Source of the DNA: Halioglobus japonicus
GTDB taxonomy: Bacteria; Pseudomonadota; Gammaproteobacteria; Pseudomonadales; Halieaceae
Direction: 5' to 3'
DNA: 64,000 nucleotides
Assembly: GCA_902705825.1 (NCBI GenBank)
Contig: CACSIL010000005.1
Location: 20,528-84,527 of the forward strand
The notes beneath the pieces are model-generated. The model saw only the letters and a program-made list of their open reading frames with translations. It did no database searches and was not told the DNA's origin. How positions within the stretch are numbered: the stretch's first letter is position 1; every line of letters starts with the position of its first letter. The translations under genes and the position numbers were made by a program. Below are positions 27,468 through 39,243 of the stretch, piece after piece.

Positions 27468-27677
27468 ATCTACCCCTCTGGTCTGGCGAATGTTTTTCTG
27501 ATCAATGCACATGCGCCGATCTATAACAGCCGTTTCATTGTGCTCTTACGGTAGCAGGATATAAACTCGGTAGGCAGTTTCTTTGAGTGAAATCACAGAA
27601 TAATTCCGGACGACGCCGAAATTGGGCGGGGATATAACCAGCACCTATAAAGCGATATTCTGCCAGGTGATATGTGC

Positions 27678-28961
27678 TCAGTCAGCGCGGCTCTCAGCTT
27701 CCATCGCAAGCACCTCTGCAGGTGACTCGAATGTTTTTGCCGCGCCCAGTTGTGGGAAAATTCGCGACCACAGTCCGGTTATTGCGATAGCGGCTGCGCC
27801 ACCACCGACGATGGCGGCAATAGGGCCAAAGATAACAGCGAGGCCACCGGTCAGTGCATCTCCGAGTTCATTGGATGCGCTTATAGTCAGCTGACTGACG
27901 GCATTGACGCGACCGCGTCGGTCATCGGGTGTGTGCAACTGGATCAACGAGGATCGAACATACACACCGAACATGTCGGCCGCCCCGCAGATCGCCAGAC
28001 ACAGCATTGAAAGCCACAGTACTTTGCTCAGTCCAAAGCCGATAGTGCCAATACCGAACACCACCATTGCGGCGAGCATCAGATTGCCGACATTCTTCGA
28101 TAGCGGTGCAAAGGAAAACGTAATAGCGACTATAACTGCGCCAACGGCGGGTGAAGCTGCGAGCAGCGACAAACCAATTTCACCCTCACCCAGAATATCT
28201 TTCGCGAACACTGGAATCATTGCCGTGGCACCTGCGAGAAACATTACAAACAGATCCAGTGTAATAGCGCCCAGCACCAGTTTGTTCGACCACACATAGG
28301 CCAAGCCATCGAGCACCTGGCGCATCGGACCTTGGCTGCGGTCGATTTTGCTGCGCGGTACAGGCCCTATCATGAAGACAGAAAATGTCGCCAGAGCATA
28401 GAGTGCGGCGCACAGGAAGTAGGGCACAGCAGGGCCTATTTTGTAGAACGGCCCGGCCAGCCCCGGTCCTGCGATCACGCCAACCTGCCAGGCGATAGTC
28501 GATAGCGCGATGGCGCGGGGAAGTGAGGCTTTGGGTACCAGGTTTGGTGCCAGCGAAGAAATGGCTGGCCCAAGGAACGCTCTGCAGATACCAAGCAGTA
28601 CTGCGACAAAATAAATCCAGTTAAGGGTTATCGATTCACTTAATGTGAGTATCGCCAGAAACAGCGCGATTACCGTCTGTGCGACAAGAACAGCGCGCGC
28701 CACCCAGCGCCGATCCAGGTGGTCGGCGACCCAGCCAGTAACAGGTGTCAGAATGAACAGTGGTATGAATTGAAGTAAGCCCAGCAGCCCCAGTATGCCA
28801 GCTGATGCGCTGATGCCCATATCTTCGCGCGCCAGGTTATACGCTTGCCACCCGAGAATCAGCAGCAGCGCATACAGCGCCACCATAGACGATAAGCGCG
28901 ACAGCCACAGATAGCGATAGTTGGGGATCGTAAAGGGGTGTGGGGCCAATATTTCAGTCAT
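27678..28961 (-). CDS. MFS transporter, EntS/MFS_3-like exporter
   Basis: This ~427-residue major facilitator protein has about twelve hydrophobic segments. The start TIPNYRYLWLSRLSSMVA and the loop after TM2, TGWVADHLDRRWVARA, are typical of the EntS-like exporter branch. A further signature is PNLVPKASLPRAIALSTIAWQ. Family members export siderophores or other small molecules, but many are unassigned. The start at 28961 is chosen for topology, and the frame extends 12 codons upstream. Its 3' end faces away from the xyl operon and it may share regulation with nothing nearby. Confidence 0.88.
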   Translation of the reverse strand: MTEILAPHPFTIPNYRYLWLSRLSSMVALYALLLILGWQAYNLAREDMGISASAGILGLLGLLQFIPLFILTPVTGWVADHLDRRWVARAVLVAQTVIALFLAILTLSESITLNWIYFVAVLLGICRAFLGPAISSLAPNLVPKASLPRAIALSTIAWQVGVIAGPGLAGPFYKIGPAVPYFLCAALYALATFSVFMIGPVPRSKIDRSQGPMRQVLDGLAYVWSNKLVLGAITLDLFVMFLAGATAMIPVFAKDILGEGEIGLSLLAASPAVGAVIVAITFSFAPLSKNVGNLMLAAMVVFGIGTIGFGLSKVLWLSMLCLAICGAADMFGVYVRSSLIQLHTPDDRRGRVNAVSQLTISASNELGDALTGGLAVIFGPIAAIVGGGAAAIAITGLWSRIFPQLGAAKTFESPAEVLAMEAESRAD

Positions 28962-29064
28962 GCGTTTTTGCCCGCAAAGCGTTAAAAGGCGCAACATACC
29001 CTAGAATGAAAGTGCGTGCAGCCATCAGATTGTCGAGATGACTGCGGCTCGACATTCTACACGT

Positions 29065-29979
29065 TTAATCCTCGATAATTTCGTGGCGCACATGCACCGC
29101 AACACTGCGAGGTTTCACTGTCAGATCGCGCGCCAGATAATGCGCTTTGGTGAATGCGGCGCCATACAGCAGAATCAGGGAGGAGTAGTTGACCCAGAGT
29201 AGTAGTAACACCAGAGACCCTGCCGCGCCATAGGTTGATGCCGTTGCGGTGTGACTCAGGTAGAGCGCTATAAGAGAGCGCCCGAGGGTGAACAGGGCTG
29301 CCGTCAGCAGCGAACCCAGAGCGACGTCCTTCCACGACAGATGCACATCGGGCAGCACCTTGAATATGGTGGCGAACAAGACTGAGGTGATCAGGATAGA
29401 CAGCGTCGCTTCAGAGAAACCAAAAGCGACATCATACCAGGGCAACCAGCCCTGCACGTTGTCGAGTATGATGCGCAGCCCTACGCTGAGAGAGAGCGAC
29501 ACCAGCATTATGAAACCTATCGCCAGTACAATCGTCAGCGAGGTGAGTCTGCTTCTGATAAGCGCCATGATGCTGTTGCGAGAGGGCTTGGGTACAACGT
29601 TCCATATTGAATTAAGCGAATTTTGCATTTGTCCGAATACGGTAGTCGCGCCCAGCAGCATTGCCAGAATTCCCGCAAGTGTGGCGAGCAGGCCGCCTCC
29701 TTTGAGGCTTGATTGAGCAACTGCTGTTTGCACTGTTTTCGCCGCTTCGGCCCCCACAACCTCTTGTAGCTGTGCAGCAATCTGACCCTGTGCTGCTTCC
29801 TCGCCAAAAAATACGCCGATTACGCTGACTGCGACTATCATCACCGGCGCGATGGAAAACAGTGTAAAGAATGCCAGAGAACCTGCATTGGCAAAGGCAT
29901 TGCTTTGCAGCCATATCTGCGCAGCATGCTTGAGAATATCTATCCAGTACTTGAATTGGGTGACGATTTTCGCCGTCAT
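29065..29979 (-). CDS. YihY/BrkB family inner-membrane protein
   Basis: This 304-residue membrane protein has six hydrophobic segments. Signatures are the N-terminal NAGSLAFFTLFSIAPVMIV, the mid-region LAGILAMLLGATTVFGQMQ and NSIWNVVPKPSRN, and the late TYGAAGSLVLLLLWVNYSS and ILLYGAAFTKAHY, all hallmarks of the YihY/BrkB (formerly ribonuclease BN) family. The biochemical role is unsettled. A conserved envelope or transport role is assumed. It is on the same strand as the MFS gene, about 100 bases upstream of it. Confidence 0.92.
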   Translation of the reverse strand: MTAKIVTQFKYWIDILKHAAQIWLQSNAFANAGSLAFFTLFSIAPVMIVAVSVIGVFFGEEAAQGQIAAQLQEVVGAEAAKTVQTAVAQSSLKGGGLLATLAGILAMLLGATTVFGQMQNSLNSIWNVVPKPSRNSIMALIRSRLTSLTIVLAIGFIMLVSLSLSVGLRIILDNVQGWLPWYDVAFGFSEATLSILITSVLFATIFKVLPDVHLSWKDVALGSLLTAALFTLGRSLIALYLSHTATASTYGAAGSLVLLLLWVNYSSLILLYGAAFTKAHYLARDLTVKPRSVAVHVRHEIIED

Positions 29980-30066
29980 AGTTGGTTAACTCAGAAAATG
30001 TGAAAGATAATGCATACAGACATTACAGTCGTGAAGCCGTGTACAAGTTGGGGGTCATAAGTCCTG

Positions 30067-30855
30067 TCAATCACCGGCTAGCATTGCCAGCAATGCCTGC
30101 CAACTGCGCGCATCTGCATGTGCATCATAGGCCAGCGGCATCTTGTACTCCTCGCCCTTGGCTGAGGCTGCGGGGTTGGTAAATCCATGCACTACGCCGG
30201 GAAAGCTCAACAATTCCAGTTCCGCTCCGGCATTGCTCATCTCGACAACAAAATCGCCCACCTGCTGTGCTGGAACCATCGGGTCATCAGCGCCGGTAGC
30301 GACCAATAATTTTGCTTTGATGACACCGGGAGCGACAGGTTGCTCTGAACCCAGGCTACCGTGGAAACTGGCGACGCCAGCCAGATTGGCGCCGCTGCGG
30401 GCCTGATTCAACACCACTGCCCCACCAAAGCAATAGCCGATAGCGTAGTGACGGTTCGGGTCGACATTGGGCGCGCTCGCCAATACCGATAAAGCGGCGT
30501 TGAAGCGTGCGTGCATTAACTCAGGGTTTTCCAATGCCGCACTCATGAACGCCTTGGCGTCCTTGGGGTGCTGTGCGATCTTGCCATGACCGTACATATC
30601 GACAGCAACAGCGCTGTAACCCGATTCGGCTAACTGCTTTGCCCGGCTTCGCGTGTAGTCGTCCATTCCCCACCACTCGTGCACAACGACAACGCCGGCA
30701 GACGGTTGCTTGAGCGAATCATCGTAATACAGTACGGCGCTGCCGAGATCGTTATCAAACTGAACCTGCTTCTCGACAATGTCGCCGAATACCGGCGCGG
30801 CCAACAAAGACGCCCATAAGAGCGCCAAAAACCCGGGCAATTTATACGTGTTCAT
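30067..30855 (-). CDS. Dienelactone hydrolase family protein, secreted
   Basis: This 262-residue alpha/beta-hydrolase has a signal peptide (LALLWASLLAAPVFG) and should act in the periplasm. The DLH nucleophile is Cys142 in YAIGYCFGGAVVL, with Asp in ATGADDPMVP and His in FPGVVHGFTNP completing the triad. VVHEWWGMDDYTRSRA is also a DLH block. Family enzymes hydrolyse dienelactone or other small esters, and the exported members are mostly unassigned. It is transcribed away from the small coiled-coil gene at 31284. Confidence 0.88.
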   Translation of the reverse strand: MNTYKLPGFLALLWASLLAAPVFGDIVEKQVQFDNDLGSAVLYYDDSLKQPSAGVVVVHEWWGMDDYTRSRAKQLAESGYSAVAVDMYGHGKIAQHPKDAKAFMSAALENPELMHARFNAALSVLASAPNVDPNRHYAIGYCFGGAVVLNQARSGANLAGVASFHGSLGSEQPVAPGVIKAKLLVATGADDPMVPAQQVGDFVVEMSNAGAELELLSFPGVVHGFTNPAASAKGEEYKMPLAYDAHADARSWQALLAMLAGD

Positions 30856-31283
30856 TTCTTTTTTCCTGTATTAGTCGGCACGAGTATAGGTCAAATACGG
30901 CGGGGCGGCACGATCACTCGTCCTGATTGTTACTCTCCATACCCAAACATTATCGATATGCGTACTGTTTTACCCCCTGCAACGTATTGCGTGATGTGCT
31001 TGTGCTGCAGGGCAGGTGCAGGCGAGGTGTGCGTTGTAGAAATTTCATACCTTTGGAAAAACCTACATAGTTTCAGCTCAGCACTCAACGTGTACGTGCC
31101 GGTATACCTTTTTGTAAAAAGCGTAGCGATAGACCGCCAGGCCGCTGGCTGCGCGCCGCTCAAGCAGACGCGTATGCGCGGGGTTGGTAGCTGGCACGCA
31201 TATTGCTCCTTACCCAGTACAGTCTGCAGAAGTTGTGATTCAAGCAGACTTTAAGCCTTTATCAACCAACTGGAGACCATCAG
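30856..31283. other. Intergenic region between divergent genes
   Basis: This 428-base stretch lies between the divergent hydrolase and small coiled-coil genes. A 98-codon frame on the plus strand (30958-31254) has no ribosome-binding site, unusual residue composition (many Cys and Ser) and no recognisable family, so I do not call it a gene. Promoters for both flanking genes must lie here, but no clear -35/-10 pair or repeat was recognised. Confidence 0.6.
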
Positions 31284-31550
31284 ATGTCATTAGTAGACTC
31301 AGTAAGCAACGCTATCCAAACCAAGATTGATGAACTGGACAAGCAGGTCGAGGCCGAGCAAAAAGAAGCAGATCGCAAGATGGCCGCGGCGGAAAACGAA
31401 AAGGCCAAGGCTGATATTCAGTCGGATATCAAAAAGAACATTGAGGATTTGCAGAGCCAGATGGACGATGCGAAGAAGCAGTTGTCCGAAGTGAAAGACG
31501 CGAGCGAAGAACGTCTGGAAAACCTCAAAAAAGCGTTCACCGGCTCTTGA
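31284..31550 (+). CDS. Small coiled-coil hypothetical protein
   Basis: This 88-residue protein is almost wholly charged alpha helix: Lys, Glu, Asp, Gln and Ala with heptad-like spacing (KIDELDKQVEAEQKEADRK, IEDLQSQMDDAKKQLSEVK). It has no Cys, Trp or signal peptide. GGAG lies eight bases before the ATG. It is likely a cytoplasmic coiled-coil or stress-type protein. No family is recognised, and low complexity makes distant matches unreliable. Confidence 0.7.
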   Translation: MSLVDSVSNAIQTKIDELDKQVEAEQKEADRKMAAAENEKAKADIQSDIKKNIEDLQSQMDDAKKQLSEVKDASEERLENLKKAFTGS

Positions 31551-34084
<2,534 letters not shown>

Positions 34085-34092
34085 AGTAAAAC

Positions 34093-34129
34093 GGTATCCC
34101 CGCAAGCCGAGTAGTCGCGCGGGGATGCC
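34093..34129 (+). terminator. Intrinsic terminator after katG
   Basis: An 11-bp stem (GGTATCCCCGC / GCGGGGATGCC, one G-T pair) with a 15-base loop starts nine bases after the katG stop. It is followed by TTGTTG, giving a moderate T-rich tail. Confidence 0.65.
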
Positions 34130-34292
34130 TTGTTGTAAATGTTCGCGATCTGCGGTGTACCTCTCCCGCGCCAAGAAAGCCTCTCTATGTCACGAATTGT
34201 TGAAAAGTATTTGCTCTTCTCAAGAGAGCACCTGTAGGATTGCCGGTTGGTACTTCACTTGACTTAAAAAACTTTTATAAACAGAGGTCGCT

Positions 34293-34994
34293 ATGAAAAA
34301 AATCACTTTGTTGCTTGCGTCACTGGCGTTTACTACGGTTGCTGTCGCAGAGAGTCCTGCACCGAGAACCGATAGAGTACTCACGCAAGAAGAACAGCAG
34401 GGACTCACGCCCAATCAGGTCATTGAAAGACTTAGTAGTGGCAACAGCCGGTTCGTAAACGGAGAACTCACCACACGTAATCATTCGTCTCTGGTGCGCG
34501 ATGCCGCAGCAGGGCAAGCGCCCAAGGCCATGATACTGTCCTGTGTTGATTCCAGGGTGCCTGTTGAAGATATTTTTGATCAGGGCATAGGTGATATATT
34601 TGTAGCCAGGGTTGCCGGAAATATTGAGAACACCGATATATTGGGCAGCATAGAATTTGCCACGAAAGTATCGGGCGCCAAATTGATCGTCGTACTGGGT
34701 CATGAAAGTTGTGGTGCTATCAGAGCGGCTATCGATAATGTCCAATTGGGAAATATCACTGCGCTGCTGGAGAACATAAAGCCCGCGGTAGAAGCCCTGT
34801 CGGATTACCCCGGCGAGCAGACCTCATCTAACCCCGAGTTTGTGCACCTTGTCGCAGAAAAAAATGTCGAGCTGACAATCGAGAATATTCTTGAGAAGAG
34901 CCCGATCGTGGCCGAAATGGTCGAGTCCGGTGAGGTCAGTATTGTCGGTGGAGTCTACGACCTGCACTCCGGTGAGGTTGAAATCCTCGACTAG
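34293..34994 (+). CDS. Periplasmic beta-class carbonic anhydrase
   Basis: This 233-residue enzyme interconverts CO2 and bicarbonate. The zinc ligands Cys84, His137 and Cys140 are present (SCVDSRVPVED and LGHESCGAI), with the Asp86-Arg88 dyad. A clear signal peptide (KKITLLLASLAFTTVAVAE) predicts export, unlike the better-known cytoplasmic beta enzymes. The N-terminal SSGNSRFVNGELTTRN block is typical. It has its own promoter region downstream of the katG terminator and is not obviously in an operon. Confidence 0.93.
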   Translation: MKKITLLLASLAFTTVAVAESPAPRTDRVLTQEEQQGLTPNQVIERLSSGNSRFVNGELTTRNHSSLVRDAAAGQAPKAMILSCVDSRVPVEDIFDQGIGDIFVARVAGNIENTDILGSIEFATKVSGAKLIVVLGHESCGAIRAAIDNVQLGNITALLENIKPAVEALSDYPGEQTSSNPEFVHLVAEKNVELTIENILEKSPIVAEMVESGEVSIVGGVYDLHSGEVEILD

Positions 34995-35067
34995 GGTTGT
35001 AGCCCCTGAGCTGCGCGGCTCTCATCCTGGATGATTAGGGGTGCCCCAGCGGTGCCCCGGCACAGCT

Positions 35068-35265
35068 TTAGTGGTGATGTAACGACTGCGGCTCAACTGC
35101 GCTTGCCGGGTGCAGGTTGCCGCGATGATCCAGATGGCGCCTGCGCAGTAATAACTCCTGTTCCGCAAGTTGTAGCTGCGCAGGCGGCAGTCTCCCGGTA
35201 CTCACCAACTCCCAGAGTTTACGACTACTGAGGTTCTTCACTTCAATGGTTTGCCGACTATTCAT
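35068..35265 (-). CDS. Small hypothetical protein
   Basis: A possible 65-residue protein starting at ATG 35265 has a helical, Leu/Arg/Gln-rich centre (KLWELVSTGRLPPAQLQLAE, then QELLLRRRHLDHRG). The pattern of an amphipathic helix with conserved-looking spacing, and a weak GAGAA upstream, make it more than a random frame. No family is recognised. The frame extends upstream to 35373. It is divergent from the CoA-transferase genes. Confidence 0.4.
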   Translation of the reverse strand: MNSRQTIEVKNLSSRKLWELVSTGRLPPAQLQLAEQELLLRRRHLDHRGNLHPASAVEPQSLHHH

Positions 35266-35463
35266 TTTCTGATTCTCTGTTGATTGCTTGATTTCATGCA
35301 TCTGTTGCAAGTCAGGGCGAGTATGGCCTTGAAAGATGAATGGCAGGTGACAGCGAGTTGAAAGTTTTGGCATCCTTTACGTTTGCATCATGTGGTTTTA
35401 GGTGGCGATACCAACCACTCTGTGCAATTCTTACGCCCTCAAACAAAGCAACAGGAGCGAACC

Positions 35464-36165
35464 GTGTCTGGATTCGACAAGGTGGTAGGTAGTTACGAGG
35501 AGGCCCTGGAGGGCCTCAATGATGGGATGACGATAATCGCAGGAGGGTTTGGTCTCTGCGGTATACCGGAGAATCTTATTAAGGAGATCAAGCGCCGCGG
35601 TACTAAGGGCCTGACCATTGCCTCCAATAATGCAGGGGTCGATGGCAAGGGGCTGGGCCTGCTGTTGGAAGACAAGCAGATCAAGAAGATGATCGCGTCC
35701 TACGTGGGAGAGAATGCGCTGTTTGAAGCCCAGATGATGAGTGGGGAATTAGAGGTTGAGCTTACCCCACAGGGCACCTTGGCGGAAAAAATGCGGGCTG
35801 GCGGAGCCGGTATTCCGGCGTTCTATACCGCAACTGGTTACGGTACGCCGGTAGGCGAGGGCAAGGAGGTGCGTGAATTTAATGGCAGGCACTACATTCT
35901 CGAAGAGGCGCTTTGCGGCGACTTCTCGATAGCTAAAGCGTGGAAGGCGGATCGCTATGGCAATTTGATGTTCCGCAAGACAGCACGCAATTTCAACCCG
36001 ATGGCAATTACCGCGGGTAAGATCGCAGTGGTCGAGGTGGAGGAGATTGTCGAAGTTGGGCAGTTGGATCCAGATGAGATACACCTTCCCGGAATTTATG
36101 TGAACCGTCTCATACAGGGCACGTTTGCCAAAGATATTGAACAACGTACTGTGCGCAGCGCTTAA
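35464..36165 (+). CDS. 3-oxoacid (succinyl-CoA:acetoacetate) CoA-transferase subunit A
   Basis: This is a ~233-residue alpha subunit of a two-subunit SCOT-type enzyme that moves CoA from succinyl-CoA to acetoacetate. The glycine-rich CoA-site [13 protein letters not shown] is diagnostic of the A subunit, and [24 protein letters not shown] is a further family block. GTG 35464 is chosen as start because AGGAG lies six bases upstream and the protein then begins as relatives do ([14 protein letters not shown]). An ATG 27 codons earlier is unlikely. It pairs with subunit B and would use the acetoacetate made by the leucine pathway at the right end of the window. Confidence 0.94.
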   Translation: MSGFDKVVGSYEEALEGLNDGMTIIAGGFGLCGIPENLIKEIKRRGTKGLTIASNNAGVDGKGLGLLLEDKQIKKMIASYVGENALFEAQMMSGELEVELTPQGTLAEKMRAGGAGIPAFYTATGYGTPVGEGKEVREFNGRHYILEEALCGDFSIAKAWKADRYGNLMFRKTARNFNPMAITAGKIAVVEVEEIVEVGQLDPDEIHLPGIYVNRLIQGTFAKDIEQRTVRSA

Positions 36166-36176
36166 GGAGGATTGAC

Positions 36177-36833
36177 ATGGCTTTAACTCGCGATCAACTG
36201 GCGCAACGCGTTGCGCAGGAATTTCAGGATGGATACTACGTTAACCTCGGTATCGGTATTCCCACTTTGGCAGCAAATTTTATCCCCGAAGGTATGCAGG
36301 TAATGCTGCAGTCAGAAAACGGCCTGCTCGGAATGGGCCAGTTTCCACTTGAGGAAGAGGTGGACGCCGATCTGGTCAATGCCGGCAAGCAGACCGTTAC
36401 CATGGTCAAGGGCGCATCGCTGTTCGATTCAGCGGAATCCTTTGCGATGATTCGTGGCGGCCATGTTGATCTGACCGTACTCGGTGCATTTGAAGTCGAT
36501 TGTCAGGGCAATATAGCCTCGTACATGATTCCGGGCAAAATGATTAAGGGCATGGGCGGCGCGATGGATCTGGTCGCTGGTGCGGACAATATTGTCGTTA
36601 CCATGACTCACGCATCCAAGTCCGGCAAATCAAAACTGCTGGCTGAATGTACGTTGCCACTTACCGGCAAGGGCTGCATCAAGCGCGTGTTGACAGACCT
36701 TGCATTGCTGGATATCGAAGACGGCAAGTTTATTCTACGTGAGCGCGCTCCGGGGGTGACTATTGAGGAAATCGTCAATCTTACGGAAGGTGAACTCATT
36801 GTCCCTGACGCTGTCCCCGAGATGCGTGTATAG
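36177..36833 (+). CDS. 3-oxoacid CoA-transferase subunit B
   Basis: This is the 218-residue beta subunit of the same CoA-transferase. The catalytic glutamate, which forms the glutamyl-CoA thioester, lies in MLQSENGLLGMG. NLGIGIPTLAANFIPEG and MVKGASLFDSAESFAMIRGGH are standard B-subunit blocks. A near-perfect AAGGAGG precedes its ATG, and the start follows the A-subunit stop by 11 bases, so the two are made in equal amounts from one message. Confidence 0.96.
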   Translation: MALTRDQLAQRVAQEFQDGYYVNLGIGIPTLAANFIPEGMQVMLQSENGLLGMGQFPLEEEVDADLVNAGKQTVTMVKGASLFDSAESFAMIRGGHVDLTVLGAFEVDCQGNIASYMIPGKMIKGMGGAMDLVAGADNIVVTMTHASKSGKSKLLAECTLPLTGKGCIKRVLTDLALLDIEDGKFILRERAPGVTIEEIVNLTEGELIVPDAVPEMRV

Positions 36834-36851
36834 CGCCATTCCCGGCGCTAT
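36830..36851 (+). terminator. Stem-loop at the end of the CoA-transferase operon
   Basis: An 8-bp perfect inverted repeat (ATAGCGCC / GGCGCTAT) with a 6-base loop overlaps the subunit B stop codon. No T-run follows, so termination may be partial. Confidence 0.45.
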
Positions 36852-36928
36852 CACTGCTTGCTTGTAACCGGCTGAATTGTGCGACAATTAGCGGTTTGAC
36901 GATTTGAATAATTACTCGGAGAGACGGT

Positions 36929-39157
36929 ATGGGCGCTAAGGCGACGATTTATTACACACTGACAGATGAGGCGCCGGCGTTAGCCACGTGTTCGCTGCTG
37001 CCCATTGTCAGGGTGTTCACCCAGGCGGCGGATATCGCGATAGAAGTGACCGATGTCTCCCTCGCCGGGCGTATCCTGTCGGCCTTTCCCGAGTTGTTGA
37101 GCGAAGATCAGCGCGTTGTAGACGGCCTGGCCTTTCTGGGCGACCTGACTCAGGTGCCAACTGCCAACATCATCAAACTGCCCAATATCAGCGCCTCAAT
37201 CCCGCAGTTGAAAGAGTGCATTGCTGAGTTGCAGGCGCAGGGCTACCCGGTTCCCGATTTTCCGGATAATCCGCATTCCGACGAGGAGCAGCGCGTGGCC
37301 GAGCGCTATTCGAAAGTGCTTGGAAGTGCGGTAAACCCGGTGTTGCGCGAAGGCAACTCCGACCGCCGTGCGCCTGCTGCGGTGAAAGCTTTTGTCAGAA
37401 AGTATCCGCATTCAATGGGCGCGTGGAGCAAGGCGTCAACTACCCACGCCGATTACATGCGTTCTGGCGATTTCTTTTCCAGTGAGCAATCTGTCACCGT
37501 CGATACGCCGACCGATGTCCGAATTGAATTTGTTTCACCCGACGGCGAGGTGGAGTTGAAGAAAGCCCTGAGCCTGGAGGCTGGCGAAGTACTGGACAGC
37601 ATGTTTATGAGTTGTGATGCGCTGGAACAGTTTTTTGAAGAGAGCATGAACGATGCTAAAGAGACCGGCGTTATGTGGTCTCTGCATGTTAAAGCCACCA
37701 TGATGAAGGTATCGCACCCGATAGTTTTCGGTCATGCGGTGAAGGTCTTCTATAAAGATGTGTTCGAGAAATACGCACAGTTGTTTCAGGAGTTGGAAGT
37801 CAATCCCAATAATGGCATAGGCAGTGTCTACGACAAGATTGCCCATTTGCCTGGTTCGCAGCGCGAAGAAATCGAGCAGGATATTCAGGCCTGCTACTCG
37901 CAGCGACCGGAACTTGCCATGGTCGACTCAGTAAAAGGTATTTCGAATCTGCATGTGCCAAGCGATGTAATTGTCGATGCCTCTATGCCCGCGATGATTC
38001 GAAGCTCAGGGCAGATGTGGGGGCCTGATGGCAAGCTCAAAGACACCAAGGCAGTGATGCCGGAAAGCACCTATGCACGTATTTATCAGGAGGTCATCAA
38101 CTTCTGTAAGACCAACGGCGCATTCGACCCGACGACGCTTGGCACCGTGCCCAATGTGGGGCTGATGGCGAAGAAGGCAGAGGAATATGGCTCGCATGAC
38201 AAAACGTTTGAAATAGCCGCAGCGGGTACTATGCGGGTAGTCGACGCAGACGGCGCGGTGTTGATGCAGCATCAGGTCGAGGCGGGTGACATTTGGCGCG
38301 CCTGTCAAACCAAGGATGTCGCGATTCGCGATTGGGTGAAACTGGCCGTGACGCGCGCGCGTCAGTCGGCGACACCAGCGGTGTTCTGGCTGGATGAAGA
38401 ACGCGCTCACGACATGCAGTTAAAGGCCAAGGTGGAGCGATACCTGCAGGATCACGATACAACCGGGCTGGATATCCGCATTATGGGTTATAACGAGGCG
38501 ATACGGTTGTCCATGGAGCGGATGAAACGCGGGCAGGACACTATTTCCGTTACGGGCAATGTACTGCGGGATTACCTCACGGACTTGTTCCCCATCATTG
38601 AACTGGGAACCTCCGCCAAAATGTTGTCGATAGTTCCCATGCTTAATGGCGGGGGGATGTATGAAACGGGCGCAGGTGGCTCCGCTCCCAAGCATGTGCA
38701 ACAGATTGAAGAGGAGAATCATCTGCGCTGGGATTCCCTTGGAGAATTTATGGCGTTGGCGGTGTCGCTGGAAGATATGGGCCTGAAACAGGATATCCCG
38801 CGCGCTTTACTGCTTGCCAAAACGCTTGATGAAGCAACGGGTAAACTGCTGGAAAACAATAAGTCACCCTCGCGTAAAACCGGGGAATTGGATAATCGCG
38901 GCAGCCACTTCTATCTGGGTATGTATTGGGCTGAGGCCGTAGCGGCCCAGACTGAGGACGCAGCGCTTGCTACGCAACTGGCACCGCTGGCGAAAAGCCT
39001 GCGAGAAAACGAGGATAAAATCATCGCAGAGCTGAAGGCTGTGCAGGGCCAGCCAGCGAAACTGGATGGTTACTACCACGCGCGCTGGGACACCGTGAAG
39101 CAGGTGATGCGGCCGAGCGTCACACTCAACCAGGTTCTGTCGCAGTGCGCACCGTGA
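36929..39157 (+). CDS. NADP-dependent isocitrate dehydrogenase, monomeric type
   Basis: This is a 742-residue monomeric isocitrate dehydrogenase (IDH-II type), the TCA-cycle enzyme making 2-oxoglutarate and NADPH. The size and the blocks [49 protein letters not shown] and [16 protein letters not shown] match the Azotobacter/Vibrio-type enzyme, unrelated in length to the ~415-residue dimeric form. It has its own leader with GGAGAG upstream. Its start lies about 95 bases after the CoA-transferase genes, so it may be separately transcribed. Confidence 0.97.
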   Translation: MGAKATIYYTLTDEAPALATCSLLPIVRVFTQAADIAIEVTDVSLAGRILSAFPELLSEDQRVVDGLAFLGDLTQVPTANIIKLPNISASIPQLKECIAELQAQGYPVPDFPDNPHSDEEQRVAERYSKVLGSAVNPVLREGNSDRRAPAAVKAFVRKYPHSMGAWSKASTTHADYMRSGDFFSSEQSVTVDTPTDVRIEFVSPDGEVELKKALSLEAGEVLDSMFMSCDALEQFFEESMNDAKETGVMWSLHVKATMMKVSHPIVFGHAVKVFYKDVFEKYAQLFQELEVNPNNGIGSVYDKIAHLPGSQREEIEQDIQACYSQRPELAMVDSVKGISNLHVPSDVIVDASMPAMIRSSGQMWGPDGKLKDTKAVMPESTYARIYQEVINFCKTNGAFDPTTLGTVPNVGLMAKKAEEYGSHDKTFEIAAAGTMRVVDADGAVLMQHQVEAGDIWRACQTKDVAIRDWVKLAVTRARQSATPAVFWLDEERAHDMQLKAKVERYLQDHDTTGLDIRIMGYNEAIRLSMERMKRGQDTISVTGNVLRDYLTDLFPIIELGTSAKMLSIVPMLNGGGMYETGAGGSAPKHVQQIEEENHLRWDSLGEFMALAVSLEDMGLKQDIPRALLLAKTLDEATGKLLENNKSPSRKTGELDNRGSHFYLGMYWAEAVAAQTEDAALATQLAPLAKSLRENEDKIIAELKAVQGQPAKLDGYYHARWDTVKQVMRPSVTLNQVLSQCAP

Positions 39158-39243
39158 TGCATTCGGCAGCGCAATCGCACTACTGACACCGTATGGGGTG
39201 AAGGCGCTCCGAACAGGTATGCAGATGCAGGGGAGTAGCAAAA

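Noticed and set aside
30958..31254. 98-codon plus-strand open frame between the hydrolase and the coiled-coil gene
   Set aside because: No ribosome-binding site, odd composition with many Cys and Ser, no recognisable motif; it looks like a chance frame in an intergenic region.
35375..35391. TTTACGTTTGC half-site upstream of the CoA-transferase genes as a LiuR operator
   Set aside because: Only one half matches the dyad seen at the liu promoter, so it is too weak to annotate.
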